Shown: piece by piece, positions 10,673 to 21,336 of the stretch
Position numbering within the stretch: the stretch's first letter is position 1
Layout of the letters: the number at the start of each line of letters is the position of its first letter
Assembly: GCA_963693285.1 (NCBI GenBank)
Contig: OY848919.1
Location: 10,845,461-10,909,460, forward strand
DNA length: 64,000 bases
Reading direction: 5' to 3'
Source of the DNA: Xestospongia muta
Taxonomy: Eukaryota; Porifera; Demospongiae; Haplosclerida; Petrosiidae
Program-made: the position numbers and the translations under genes
The notes under the pieces: model-generated
The model's input: the letters and a program-made list of their open reading frames with translations, nothing else
Database searches by the model: none
Told to the model about the DNA's origin: nothing

Positions 10673-11100
10673 TGCATGTTATTTCCAGTAAGTTCAAAAG
10701 TAATAACTAATGTGTCGAACTTTTTATCACTTGTTTATTTAAGGACACTGTAATCCCAACAGACTCATGATAGTGAAAATGTGAAAAGATTAAAGTAAAT
10801 TGAAGGTATTTAAAAGTTGATAAAAGCATATAATGAAAGGAAGGAAGATGATATTTGATAGTTGTAATTTTGCTATAGAAACTATATTATTAAAAAAAAC
10901 AAGCAATTGTTCTTTTTGGATAACATGCCCCAACATGCTACTTTTTCTTAAAACCATGATTACATTTTTTTAAAAATATTTGTTTTCAGCCATCCAATAT
11001 ACTAAACTTTATAAATTACATGAACAACATTAAGTTGGTATCTCCCATGAAATGTATCACTAACTCATTATCTCAATCAAATTTGGTGTTTCTACATCAA
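10673..11100. other. Duplicated 5' flank of transporter copy C
   Basis: It matches 3062-3490 and then diverges at about 11100, which marks the edge of the duplicated block. No gene is seen. Confidence 0.6.
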
Positions 11101-11125
11101 ACGTGCTTACAGTAAAACATATGTT

Positions 11126-11169
11126 GACACACACATAAATGCACACATACACACACACACATATATATC
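11126..11169. repeat. CA/TA microsatellite
   Basis: An imperfect run of CA dinucleotides passes into TATATATA. It sits at the boundary between the duplicated flank and the inverted-repeat-rich insertion. Confidence 0.85.
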
Positions 11170-11620
11170 TTATGATGAGATTCATAGTCCATACAATTGG
11201 AATAGGAATGTTGGTTCAATATAATACATATAGACCTCCTAGCAGGTTAATTTTTGAGATACTGTACCTTGCAGCTTAAATTGGTAGTTCATTCTTCATA
11301 CAGCAATCAAAGTGGCACGTTTATACGGATCTGATGACAAACGTTATCAGTTCTGTCATTTCTGACTGGTATTATAAACCTACCAACCTGAGAATTAAAA
11401 AGACTATTGCTCGACAGCCCTGTGCTATATTATGGAGCAATATAGTGACAGGTTAGTATGAGTCTCATGATATATTATATCCGATAAATCATGTTCATCA
11501 ATCTATTTGCATTATATAAACCTACCAACTGCATGGGGATTTTGTAAAAGATATCACCCTAAGACCTATGGCATGCCATTTGTGACAAAAGTAATATCAT
11601 ATAATATATTCATTATGTAA

Positions 11621-11762
11621 TAGTTAGAGCCCTACACAAGGTTATTTTGTTGTTTAGTAACCTGAGAAATCCAAATAATACCCAAGCTGCAGGCGAAGTC
11701 ATTATTTTGAATTTGAGGGTTACTAAGCAACTAAATAACCGACGCATAGGGCTCTAGGTGAC
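11621..11762. repeat. Hairpin repeat, about 140 bases
   Basis: Left arm 11621-11679 pairs with right arm 11701-11762. Matching blocks include TAGAGCCCTA with TAGGGCTCTA, GGTTATTT with AAATAACC, and TTTAGTAACC with GGTTACTAAG. Nearly the whole unit folds on itself, as in foldback MITEs. Confidence 0.7.
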
Positions 11763-11891
11763 TTAGTTAAGAGAAGCAATAACATCGCATTACCATAGTA
11801 TTTTACATAGTAACCTCCGTACAGGTTACTAATAAATATAAAAACCTGAGGCTGGCCAATCAAATTGAAGTATTTGCATCTGGTATAACTA

Positions 11892-12011
11892 AAGTATTAT
11901 AGTGTATGCATTTCATGTTATAGTACATACATTTAGAGTTTTAGGGTTTACAATGTATACAATACAAATAAATGCATGCACTATAACATGACATGAATAT
12001 ACTATAATGCT
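11892..12011. repeat. Hairpin repeat, about 120 bases
   Basis: Left arm 11892-11935 and right arm 11969-12011 are inverted copies with a few mismatches (TCATGTTATAGT faces ACTATAACATGA). It lies inside the long inverted repeat at 11512-12118. Confidence 0.65.
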
Positions 12012-12307
12012 ATAATATATAACTATATTATATTACTTTTGTTACAAACAGTATGTCATACAGGTCTACAGCCCTTGGACAATATTTTTTACAAAACCCT
12101 AGTTGGCAGGTTTATAAAACACATATAGACCTCTGAACCGTGATGTATATTATACATGATATATAATTAATATTTGACCACTGTGATATACCTTCTCACT
12201 CTATTCTGATATGTATCAGTCATTGCAGTCAACTTGGTATTTTATAATTATCTTCAAGACAACACGTGTATATTATTGTAACCACACCTGGCTATTAGCT
12301 ATGCATA

Positions 12308-14305
12308 ATGGCAGATTACAAGAGTGTCATAGATCTTTTTCGTGCTGGAAAACTGAGCGAGTTAAAAGCCATTTTGCACACTTATCTTGAAAAGGAAGGT
12401 CAAGGTACTTCTTTAAACAACCTTTTAGTTAGTGCAGCTCATGATGATCACTCTGACTTTGTTCAATTCCTTTTTAATGAATTTGAGGGAAATTTAGTCG
12501 TGAATGAAGGAGTAAGTGTTGATATTCGACCACCACATCCAATTAAGTTGAAAGAATATTTCTACTTTAAACGAAAAAGAATGGTTTCTGTACCACCGTT
12601 GGTAGCTGCTTGTACTCAGGATGATGTGGAAATGGTACGGTATTTAGTGTCGAAAGGAGCTGACCTCACCAAACAAGCACCGTATTGGGGTGGTCCTCTT
12701 CATATAGCAGCACAGTATGGGTGTATATCTGTGATGAAGTATCTTTTAGATAATGGTATTGATATTAATACGATCAACTATAGGGGATGTACTCCATTAA
12801 TGATGATGTCTGGACTTAGTATTTCTTATGAGAAGAAGTATGTGGCTTTTAGTGGTCGAGTAGAAGAAAATCCAAATGTGAATGATGTCTTTAAATTTTT
12901 AATATCAAGACAAGCAAATTTTTATGTCAAAACACTTCAAGGTTACTCTGTGATGCATGAAGCAGCTTGCTTTGGAAGGGTTGACATCGTTAAACTTTTG
13001 TTAGCTCATGGTATCTCTCCTCTCTTTTCTACAAATGATTCGAGCAGTGAGGGCTATGTACCTTGCCCTTTATATCTTGCTGCAACAAATGGCCATGATG
13101 AAACAGTTAAATTTTTTTGTGCACTGAAAGACTGTCCTCCAATATGTAAAGGTAATGCATACCTTTTACTTGCCAGTTCTACAATAGACAACATGTTTAG
13201 GTCAGCATATGAAGAACACTTTTGGGAAATGGGTCTTACAATTTTTGAAACATCTAATGATAAGCCAACATATCCATTATCGTTACCAGAGTATGAACAC
13301 TCGCAAGAAATAAAAGATAAAAGTGAACTAAAAGCAGTATGGTATAATGGTGACTTCCGTGTCATAGGCCACCGGTATCAATATCTGCTAATACGTGAAC
13401 GTTGTTTAGGTTTGCATCAAATATCTTTAGTGGCATCAATTCTGCAAAGTGCTGCAAATATTCGGGCAGAAGTTGAAACAAAAAACATCGATGGTCTTTG
13501 TCAACGAGCATTGTCAGTGTGCCTTTTAAACATTGATAAATGTGTTATCAGTAAAGATTTTGCTGAATCACTTTTTAATTCAATATTGCGTTTGGTTTCC
13601 TCTTTTAGTCGAATACATAGTGAATGTGTTTCATATGTTGCTGAAGTTGGATTGTTAGTATAAGAAAAAATTGGCCAGATTTCTAAGATGAATTATGAGG
13701 TCCAAACTCTTGTGCAGTGTTTTGAAATATGGCTCAATGTGCTGACAAAAGGCAAAGCTTTCAATGAGTTGGCTACACTACCAAAAAAGTTTCACACACT
13801 AGGACATAAATTGGTATCTTTGACACTTTCTCATTTAACATCAGGATTGACTGTCTTTCATTTTCTAAACTATCGATGTTGTCGTGATTCTATACCTCAG
13901 CTTAGAGCATACTATTTGGAATTACTTTTGTCGTGGGGAGCTTATCAAGTGATTGATAGTCCATATATTAGAAAAATGGGTAAAAGGCCACTTCATTGCT
14001 TTGTGGAACGGAAAGATAGTTCTGTTGATGAGATATCTCTTCTTCTCTCACATGGAGCCCATGTTGATGCAGTAGATGCATTTGGTAAAACTCCTTTAGA
14101 CTATTGTTCTAGTGATAGTCCTGTTCATACTCTTCTGTTAGCTACTGGACCTCTACCACTCTCTTGTCATGCAGCTAGGACTATTGTATCAGAGCGTATA
14201 CCCTACAAGTCTCTAAATCTGCCTAAACATGTTGTTAAACTAATTCAACTTCACGATTTTGACATGTCATCTTTTGAATATATCAACACTATTCAAAAAA
14301 TGTGA
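12308..14305 (+). pseudogene. Fem-1-like ankyrin gene with one in-frame stop codon
   Basis: The frame encodes a protein like those at 6633 and 14745: MADYKSVIDLFRAGKLSELK at the start, N-terminal ankyrin block with PLVAACTQDDVEMVRYLVS and GGPLHIAAQYGC, middle LLIRERCLG segment, C-terminal GAHVDAVDAFGKTPLDYC, and terminal box with SCHAARTIVSERIPYK. At 13661-13663 a TAA replaces the aromatic codon found after LLV in the 14745 paralogue. The same frame then stays open for another 213 codons to the TGA at 14303-14305, with no other damage. As written, the product is 451 residues and lacks the C-terminal ankyrins and the ligase-binding box. This could be a young pseudogene, a null allele, a truncated protein or a sequencing error. 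Confidence 0.8.
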
Positions 14306-14744
14306 CTATTATATATGTGTACCTTTTTACCTTTTTAGGCAATCATCTCAAGCATAAAATCTACTTATGTTTATTTTTCCTCTTTTGTATAAGTTGAATT
14401 TATTTTTGTGTTTAAGCATGGCCTTGTTTTAATGTTTAAAGACTTCAAATATTCTGAAAAGTCACATAATTCTTTGTGTAACTCAAAAGGATTTTACGTG
14501 CACAATTCATGAAGTCAAGGTGGACTTGTGGAGATTCACTTATGAAATTCTTGGTCGTTACCTCTCTTTTTACTATTTACTTGAATTCAGAATACAGACT
14601 TCATTTAGTGTTTGATATCACTAGTAATTTGTTGATCATATAGCATGGCACCACAAACAACATTATTCATTATTTTATTATAATCAGGTTGTATTGACTT
14701 CCTGCCTAGCTACTGATTAGAAGGGTGTGACAGTTAGTAGTAGT
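14306..14744. other. Intergenic region between two Fem-1-like genes
   Basis: No gene is seen. It must contain the 3' end of the upstream gene and the promoter of the downstream gene, which are in the same orientation. Confidence 0.5.
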
Positions 14745-16766
14745 ATGTCTGGTTATCAGAAAGTAGTAAACCTTTTTCATGCTGGAAAACTCACAAAATT
14801 AAAAGCTATTCTTTTGAAGCTAGAAAAAAAGCATGCTCTTAACCAGAGTGCTTCTCCTGTCGATATTATCTTAGTTCGAGCAGCTCGTGATGGTTTTTAT
14901 GAGATGATAATGTACCTTTTGGATGAATTTGAATCCAATGTAAGCATCAACAAAGGAGTACGCCTCTATGTCCAACCATCACAACATATGACAAAGTACT
15001 GTCAAAAACCAAGATTAATTGACTCAGTACCACCATTAGTAGCAGCTTGTACCAATGATAATGTGGAAATGGTACAGAATCTAGTGTCCAAAGGAGCTGA
15101 TCTTAACAAGCAGGCACCATATTGGGGTGGTGCATTACATGTGGCAGCACAGTACGGGTGTATATCTGTGATGAGGTATCTTCTAGATAGTGGTATGAAT
15201 GTTAATACAACTAATTACAGAGGATGTACTCCATTAATGATGATATGTGGTCTAAGTTTCTGTGAAGAGAAATGTGTAAATGTTATAAATGCAGAACAAA
15301 AGACAGTTATTGATGGAGTGGTCGAATTTTTGTTATTAAGAGGAGCCAATGCATATCACAAATCAATTGAAGGTTACACTGTTGTTCATGAAGCTGCTCG
15401 CTATGGGCGGCTTGATATCATAAAAGTATTGCTAGCTCATCTCATATCTCCTCTTTTCTCCATTGAGGATTCAACTAGAGAGAACTTTGTACCTTGTCCT
15501 TTGTATCTAGCTTCCGCCTATGGCTTCTCAGGAAGTGTCAAGTATCTTTGTGACTTAAAGAGCTGCCCAGATATTTGTAAAGGTAATGCTTACATTTTAC
15601 TTGCTAGTTCTTCAATGCATGATGTACGCGATGTAGCATATACATATGAAGAGTCCTTTTGGAAGACAGGGCTAGCAATTTTTGAAACAGCTACAGACAA
15701 ACCAACATATCTTCCACCATTAAAAGAATACGAATATGTTCAAGAAATTAAAACAAATAGTGAATTAAATACTGCTTCACGAAGCAGTGATTTTCTAGTT
15801 ATTGGTCGTCAATATCAATATTTACTAGTTCGTGAGCGTTGTTTAGGTTTGCATCAATTATCTTTAGTGTCATCAATTCTAAAAAGTGCTGCAAATATTC
15901 GAGTAAAGATTAAAGATAGGAATATTGATGGTCTTTGTCATCGAGCTCTTGAAGTGTGCCTTTTGAACATTGATAAAAAGATAATAAATGAAGATTTTGT
16001 TGTGTCTGTTTTTAATTCAATTCTCCATTTGACTTCTTCATTTTATAATAATCCTAGTGACAGTATATCGTGTTTAGCTAAAATTGCCTTGTTGGTTTTT
16101 GAGAAAGTTGGTGAGACTTCTAAAACAAATCAGAATATGCTAACACTTTTGTTGTGTTTTCAAACTTGGCTAAATATATTGATAAAGAAAGATTCCTTTC
16201 TGTCATTATCTACGCTACCGACTGAATTTCATGCATTAGGACGCAGAATGGTATCTTTAACAATCTCTCTGGTTACATCAGGGCACACTGTTTTTCATGT
16301 TTTGCCTTATAATAATACTAAAATACAACCGAGAACATTTTTTTTGGAACTTCTATTATTGTGGGGTGCACATCAAGTAATTGATAGTCCTTGTGTGAAC
16401 CAAAGGGGTAGGAGACCTCTTCATTGTTTAGCACAACAAACATCATGTTCTCCTCATGACATATCCCTTCTGCTATCGTATGGAGCACATATTGATGCTG
16501 TAGATGCACATGGTAAAACTCCTTTAGATTACTGTTCTAGTGAAAGTCCCATTCGGGCCTTTTTGTATAGTAGACCCCTCCCACTCTCTTGTTATTGTGC
16601 TAGAACCATTGTTTCTGAAGGTATACCGTACAAACTTATAGACATTCCAAAGCATATTGTAAATCTTATTGAACTTCATGACCCTAAAAGCATTGTAACT
16701 GAAATTATACCTTATTCACCACCTATATGTGTTTTGCCTCCCACCTCTCAGTTAATTATTAGTTGA
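14745..16766 (+). CDS. Fem-1-like ankyrin repeat protein (673 aa)
   Basis: This is an intronless, undamaged Fem-1-like gene. The N-terminal ankyrin block spans about residues 38-290 (PLVAACTNDNVEMVQNLVS, GGALHVAAQYGC, NYRGCTPLMMICGL, HEAARYGRLDIIKVLLAH). The middle helical region carries LLVRERCLG at about 370. The C-terminal ankyrin pair has GAHIDAVDAHGKTPLDYC. The terminal box reads LPLSCYCARTIVSEGIPYK and then HIVNLIELHD, as expected for a VHL-box-like CUL2/elongin contact. The first ATG is 14745 and aligns with the family start. A tail of about 25 extra residues after the box is specific to this copy. Role by family: substrate recognition in ubiquitin ligation; the target is unknown. Confidence 0.85.
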   Translation: MSGYQKVVNLFHAGKLTKLKAILLKLEKKHALNQSASPVDIILVRAARDGFYEMIMYLLDEFESNVSINKGVRLYVQPSQHMTKYCQKPRLIDSVPPLVAACTNDNVEMVQNLVSKGADLNKQAPYWGGALHVAAQYGCISVMRYLLDSGMNVNTTNYRGCTPLMMICGLSFCEEKCVNVINAEQKTVIDGVVEFLLLRGANAYHKSIEGYTVVHEAARYGRLDIIKVLLAHLISPLFSIEDSTRENFVPCPLYLASAYGFSGSVKYLCDLKSCPDICKGNAYILLASSSMHDVRDVAYTYEESFWKTGLAIFETATDKPTYLPPLKEYEYVQEIKTNSELNTASRSSDFLVIGRQYQYLLVRERCLGLHQLSLVSSILKSAANIRVKIKDRNIDGLCHRALEVCLLNIDKKIINEDFVVSVFNSILHLTSSFYNNPSDSISCLAKIALLVFEKVGETSKTNQNMLTLLLCFQTWLNILIKKDSFLSLSTLPTEFHALGRRMVSLTISLVTSGHTVFHVLPYNNTKIQPRTFFLELLLLWGAHQVIDSPCVNQRGRRPLHCLAQQTSCSPHDISLLLSYGAHIDAVDAHGKTPLDYCSSESPIRAFLYSRPLPLSCYCARTIVSEGIPYKLIDIPKHIVNLIELHDPKSIVTEIIPYSPPICVLPPTSQLIIS

Positions 16767-16787
16767 ACACCATTTATTGCTGTCTTG

Positions 16788-16819
<32 letters not shown>

Positions 16820-17311
16820 CTTGGTTTATATGCTAATTTTCTGTCTATGCAAATATGTTATGTTTCAACCTAGCTGAATTAAGAGCTTTCATCATATTAC
16901 TGACCTTCATTGATGTAAAATTAATATTCAACCAATTTTATGGACAGACAAAGTTTATGTAAATATATACTGACTGGCAGGAAGTCTTCAATGAGACAAT
17001 TATTTGTATCTAAGTTGGTTAATATGGAGCCAGAGAAAATGCTATTCCTCTTATGATCTTGTCCTCTCCAGAAATATATTGGAAGGAGAATAAGACAGAA
17101 GACAGGCCTTTACAAACATATCATTGTTTACTGTTCACCTCTAGAAGTAATACCATTTATGTAAACAAGAGTATAATATTCAAAGTTTGGAAGGTCTATA
17201 TTGCCATTAATAAATCTATGAATTATTTTTTTTAAATTTATGAAAATTACAATAATATATTTTGTATCAGTCTCTATATATATATTTAAATCAGTTATGT
17301 GACAATTATAA
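16767..17311. other. Convergent intergenic region
   Basis: It separates the 3' ends of the Fem-1-like gene (+) and the heparanase gene (-). Apart from a TA/TG microsatellite, nothing is recognised; a short open frame at 17053-17235 has no family features. Confidence 0.5.
16787..16819. repeat. TA/TG microsatellite
   Basis: A run of TA repeats changes into TG repeats just after the stop codon of the Fem-1-like gene. Confidence 0.85.
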
Positions 17312-19199
17312 CTACATACAAGCTTTAACATTGGCAGTTTTAAATATTATAAACCCAAAGGATATTGGGGACAGCTCAAAAGCAGCACCATTTGGCTGAC
17401 TCTGTGGAGATAGAGTAGGAATGGTGTCTCCATTGACAAGTTGTAATGCCTGACCATTTAGCAATACAACTCTTAAATAAGAAAGGGAATATTAATATAA
17501 TATATTTCCATTTCCTTACTGAGAAGTAATATTGTTAGCTGAAGGTAGCATCCAGTATATGTCTCGTTCGCTGTTTATTAATTCGCTATCATTTAAAGTG
17601 ATTGTTGATTTATTCTCATTGGTATTTAATAACATAAGAACCACACTACCTTTAGGATACCTGAATAATTAAATAAGTATGAAGCAAATAGGTTGCTATA
17701 TGCTCCATTTTAAATGTACATGTATAGACTACAATTTATAAAGGAAACTTCAATGCTGTAGTGTAATCTTACGGCAGTTTAGCACAGTGAGCATAGACCC
17801 TAACTTGACGTCCTTTATTAAGAGCTCCTTTCACTTCAAGTACTCGTGTGCCTACCAATCGTTTATACAATACTGACAACCAATAGTCCTAATACATTGA
17901 CAAAAAGGTGTTCAATGTTAGCAGAATGTTATATAACAAGTTCTTACTGGTAAAGGGTTCTGATTAGAGTCAAGCAGTGAATAATGACCTCCCACAAAAG
18001 TCTGTCGGAATACTTTCTTTTGTGAGTAAGCTGTTATTCCTAATTTATCAAGCCACCTAAATTTAACAAAAAATTCATAATCAAAGTAACTAAAGTCAGG
18101 TTACATGAATCCTGAGATGAAACATCCTGAGTATAGAGGTGTTCCACCTCCATAAGTACTGGATGTCTCTCCAAGCCATCTGTCTTTAGTAAATGATGTT
18201 TGTTCAACAATAGATTGTAATTGAGTAGTCCAATCAATCATTTTATCCAATACATTAACACTATAAAAATCAGATAGTTTGGCTGTTGCACTGTTTTCAT
18301 AATAACTAAAAAGGTATTTATAACAGTAAAGATATTATGTACCACAATTACCTATGCCATGTTGTAGCATTAATTAACCCATGTTCATCCTTGATGTCTT
18401 CTAGAAAACTATAAAGAGACTAATGTATTCACTACTATTTCTAAAATCTTACTCCTTCAAATAATTAAGAAGAGAAAGTGTTGCAACATCAGGACCGACA
18501 ACCAGGTTAACAGGATATTGTTTTGATTTTAAGATAGAGCGAAGTTTACGAAATCCATCAGCACCTTGTTTACCTGTTATAATCTTGTTGTATTTTAGAT
18601 ATATATCAGGTTCTATAAGCAGCATAATGAATAAAGTGAAGTTATCATTATAGGACATTTCTTGTCATACCATTTCCTAGTTCCCAAGCTACTCGATACC
18701 CTTTCTTCATAGTATAGTCGATGAGTTCTTCTGCATTGCTAGAGTCCCAGGATCCATCAGTTTTACGTAGTAACTGGTTCAATCCAAATATCAACTTCCA
18801 ACCTACATTTTGTACAAACATGTTGACAGCATCCCATTGTGATGGTGACATCTTAAAATTAGAGTCCTCTACAAGGTCATCAATGTCTCTCTTGTCTGCT
18901 CCATTTAGATCAAAGGTAAGGAAGTCTTCACTACTTCCACCAACTCTTAACATAATTGGATTGAGAGCTTTAGCCATGTTGATAATTTTGGTTGATGTGA
19001 AATTTATGTCTGACCAATTACTTTTGATGGAGCCAGCATCAATAGTGACTGACAAGAAATCCTCATCAACTTGACAGTGGACAGTATTTAAGTTAATTGA
19101 TATGGAATATGACAAGAAGCCATTCCTCATAGCATCATGTTCTCCAAATGATAAACTAAGTAGGATAACCAAGAAGACAGACTTTAGCAAAGCTGTCAT
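17312..19199 (-). CDS. HPSE: Heparanase-like endo-beta-glucuronidase (GH79), 8 exons, 490 aa
   Basis: Exons on the - strand: 19199-18671, 18612-18453, 18408-18352, 18305-18105, 18056-17948, 17888-17773, 17660-17520, 17471-17312. All have GT-AG borders and the frame closes exactly (1473 bases with stop). The product starts with a signal-peptide-like segment (MTALLKSVFLVILLSLSFG), then VDEDFLSVTIDAG, LRVGGSSEDFLTFD, and the proton-donor motif WELGNEP, whose catalytic Glu177 is split across the exon 1/2 junction. The nucleophile motif RWLGETSSTYGGG (Glu295) is in exon 4, and the end reads FIIFKTANVKAC. It should cleave heparan sulfate in the matrix or lysosome. The segment corresponding to the excised linker of human heparanase is about 40 residues shorter. 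No tandem copy is present in the window. Confidence 0.93.
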
Positions 19200-19470
19200 T
19201 GTTTATTCCTAATATTGCCATATAAGGAATTGACAGAATATTCATTAGTGCTAGTGTTGTGTGTGTTATTGAACAATGAATTTAGTTAATTATAATACAT
19301 TCATATTAAGGAGAATGTAGACAATTTTTATCACAAAGAAGGTATGTCAATTTTAATGTTGCTAAGTAAAAATTAGTTGTGATTAAACATATATTGGTAT
19401 GGATTAAAAACTAGTTATCTTAAATAACACTTTGATTCAAAAATTAGGTAATAAATGTCATGATATAAAA

Positions 19471-21006
19471 TCAATCTGTGGATTCCAATGTCATTGACAG
19501 TTCCATTTCTCTCCTGTACTCCACTTCCTGTTCAATATATCTCTCATAATGTTCCTCAGCTATCACATGTATGTTAACTTCATTTTCTCTAACTCGTAAC
19601 TTGTAACGTTTAGCTAGTACCAAAAACACTATTAGTATGATAAGAACAATCACACTAATATATACGTAATAAAAAAGACTTTGGCAAATTATATCACCTT
19701 TACATTTGAAGAGATACCTGCCAATAATATTTATAGCTAAACCTATAGCAAATGCTGCCAACAAAATGCCAACCATTAATCCTCTCATTTCATGTGGGGA
19801 CTGAGCTATTGTGAACTCCAAAGATGTTGGAAAAGTCAAAGCAAATGAAATTCCGTATAAAATTTCAGGAAAAATAATTGTCTTGTATGACAATGTGTTC
19901 AGTTGAAAGTGTTCTTTGCAAGCAAAGATAATGACATAATAAAGTTGAACAGTTAAAGCAAAAACAAGTCCCAGACCAATTCTTTTAAGCATACTTGGAA
20001 TGCACTTATGGAAATTTAGACATAGAAACAGGAGATATAGGGCAATTAGAAGAATTGCAATAGAGATGTACAATGAATTGTATAGTATAAAACAAGTAAT
20101 AAACTGTGATGTATTATGTGACACATGAAAATGTTTTAATTCTTGTGCAGATATAAGACCTACCACAGAAACAAACAGAGGTATTAATCGTAGTACTGTC
20201 TTAACATTTTCTACTTCTTCTTCAGAGAAAGGTCCACCATATTTTTCTTTACCCAAATCAAGTCGGGAAGGATAATCTTCCTCCCAGTAGGTCAAAGCAC
20301 TGCGATTCCTTGGGTATCTGTTCTTTCTGGCATAGTTTAGTACTTTAGCAATTAGTTTGACAGGATTAATAATGTGAGGAGTAGTATCCAGCCAGTGTTT
20401 AAATAGGAAGTTAGTGACAATTACTGTACACAGAGCCACACCTGATAGTACATAGGATACTATAACGAACTGCTTGATTAAACACTTTCCAACTACAGCA
20501 ATGATATAAATAACAGGTATGTTCAGAGAGTGCCAATAAATAACAGCACTTAGTTTATCAGCAGAGGCACCAATTAACTGATCAATGTTAAATTGGATGA
20601 TATTGGAGCGAAAGCAACAATAGCCAATTAATTCTAAGATGTACACAACACCCAAAACTACCAAATATAATGTGTCAATGTTCATAAATGTTTCAACAAT
20701 AGTTGCCACACCACATATTATCCAAGATACAAATGAGAGATATACACCAGCAATGATAGTATTATATCTACCTGTCTTTATATCAGTAAGTAGACCAAAT
20801 AAAGGAAAAGATAAAAAACTCAGACAATACACAATGACATCTACATTATTATTATGACTACTACCTTGACTGTAATAGTACCTTGCTACCACAAAATATT
20901 TCAGTGAATTTAGATGAAGATACATCAGAGCATCCCAAAAGATAATGAGTATCATTGACCGAAAACTTGCACATTGAGCAATTTTTTTCAGAGAAAATAT
21001 CTTCAT
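19471..21006 (-). CDS. SLC15/POT-like transporter (511 aa)
   Basis: This is an intronless MFS/POT-type transporter of the second - strand subgroup. It has GLLTDIKTGRYNT after helix 2, the central loop RSALTYWEEDYPSRLDLG, YGGPFSEEEVENVKTVLRL and IAQSPHEMRGLMVGIL. About 12 hydrophobic segments are visible, with a hydrophilic tail (EEHYERYIEQEVEYRREM) ending ESTD. The start is the first ATG of the frame (21006), aligned with MKI/MKF starts of the paralogues; the frame extends upstream only through a non-ATG codon. Helix 1 lacks ExxER. The Asp in GLLTD is kept, but the usual Ala before it is Thr. The divergent Fem-1-like gene at 21337-23481 lies upstream on the same strand. Substrate is unknown. 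Confidence 0.87.
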   Translation of the reverse strand: MKIFSLKKIAQCASFRSMILIIFWDALMYLHLNSLKYFVVARYYYSQGSSHNNNVDVIVYCLSFLSFPLFGLLTDIKTGRYNTIIAGVYLSFVSWIICGVATIVETFMNIDTLYLVVLGVVYILELIGYCCFRSNIIQFNIDQLIGASADKLSAVIYWHSLNIPVIYIIAVVGKCLIKQFVIVSYVLSGVALCTVIVTNFLFKHWLDTTPHIINPVKLIAKVLNYARKNRYPRNRSALTYWEEDYPSRLDLGKEKYGGPFSEEEVENVKTVLRLIPLFVSVVGLISAQELKHFHVSHNTSQFITCFILYNSLYISIAILLIALYLLFLCLNFHKCIPSMLKRIGLGLVFALTVQLYYVIIFACKEHFQLNTLSYKTIIFPEILYGISFALTFPTSLEFTIAQSPHEMRGLMVGILLAAFAIGLAINIIGRYLFKCKGDIICQSLFYYVYISVIVLIILIVFLVLAKRYKLRVRENEVNIHVIAEEHYERYIEQEVEYRREMELSMTLESTD

Positions 21007-21336
21007 TGCAATTATGTTCAAGTAAGGAGACTAAAATTGCTAAAGAACTTACTTGCTTATCAAGTCTTACATGGACGTATGTAATGACAAGCATGTTTTG
21101 TTATACTGCAGAGAGTGATTTTCATGTTTTTCTTTCTGTATACTTAAACAAACACAGAAGTGTAGTATTATGCCACAGGTAGATGCAGAAGATACATAAA
21201 GGGTGTTGGGGAAACACTGATTCTATTCTTAAGACAAACATAAATCTAGTTGTTAATTGAAAGTAAATGTAAGCATTTCTTTGAAATGAACAAAATTCAT
21301 GAAGTTATACAAAATGAAACATAATAATCATAGTGT
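21007..21336. other. Short intergenic region
   Basis: It lies between the 3' end of the Fem-1-like gene at 21337 and the 5' end of the transporter at 21006, both on the - strand. It must carry the transporter promoter. No gene is seen. Confidence 0.5.

Larger units (their letters stand above)
11512..12118. mobile_element. Non-autonomous element with long inverted arms
   Basis: About 100 bases at 11512-11609 are repeated, inverted and diverged, at 12021-12118. Shared blocks include ATAAACCTACCAACT facing AGTTGGCAGGTTTAT, and TGACAAAAGTAATAT facing ATTACTTTTGTTAC. Two further hairpins (11621-11762 and 11892-12011) are nested inside. There is no open frame of a transposase size. This fits a foldback or MITE-like DNA element with other elements inserted into it. 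Ends and target-site duplications were not resolved by eye. Confidence 0.55.

Noticed and set aside
13054..13365. A 103-codon - strand frame within the Fem-1-like gene at 12308
   Set aside because: It is antisense to conserved ankyrin coding sequence and is not kept in the paralogues.
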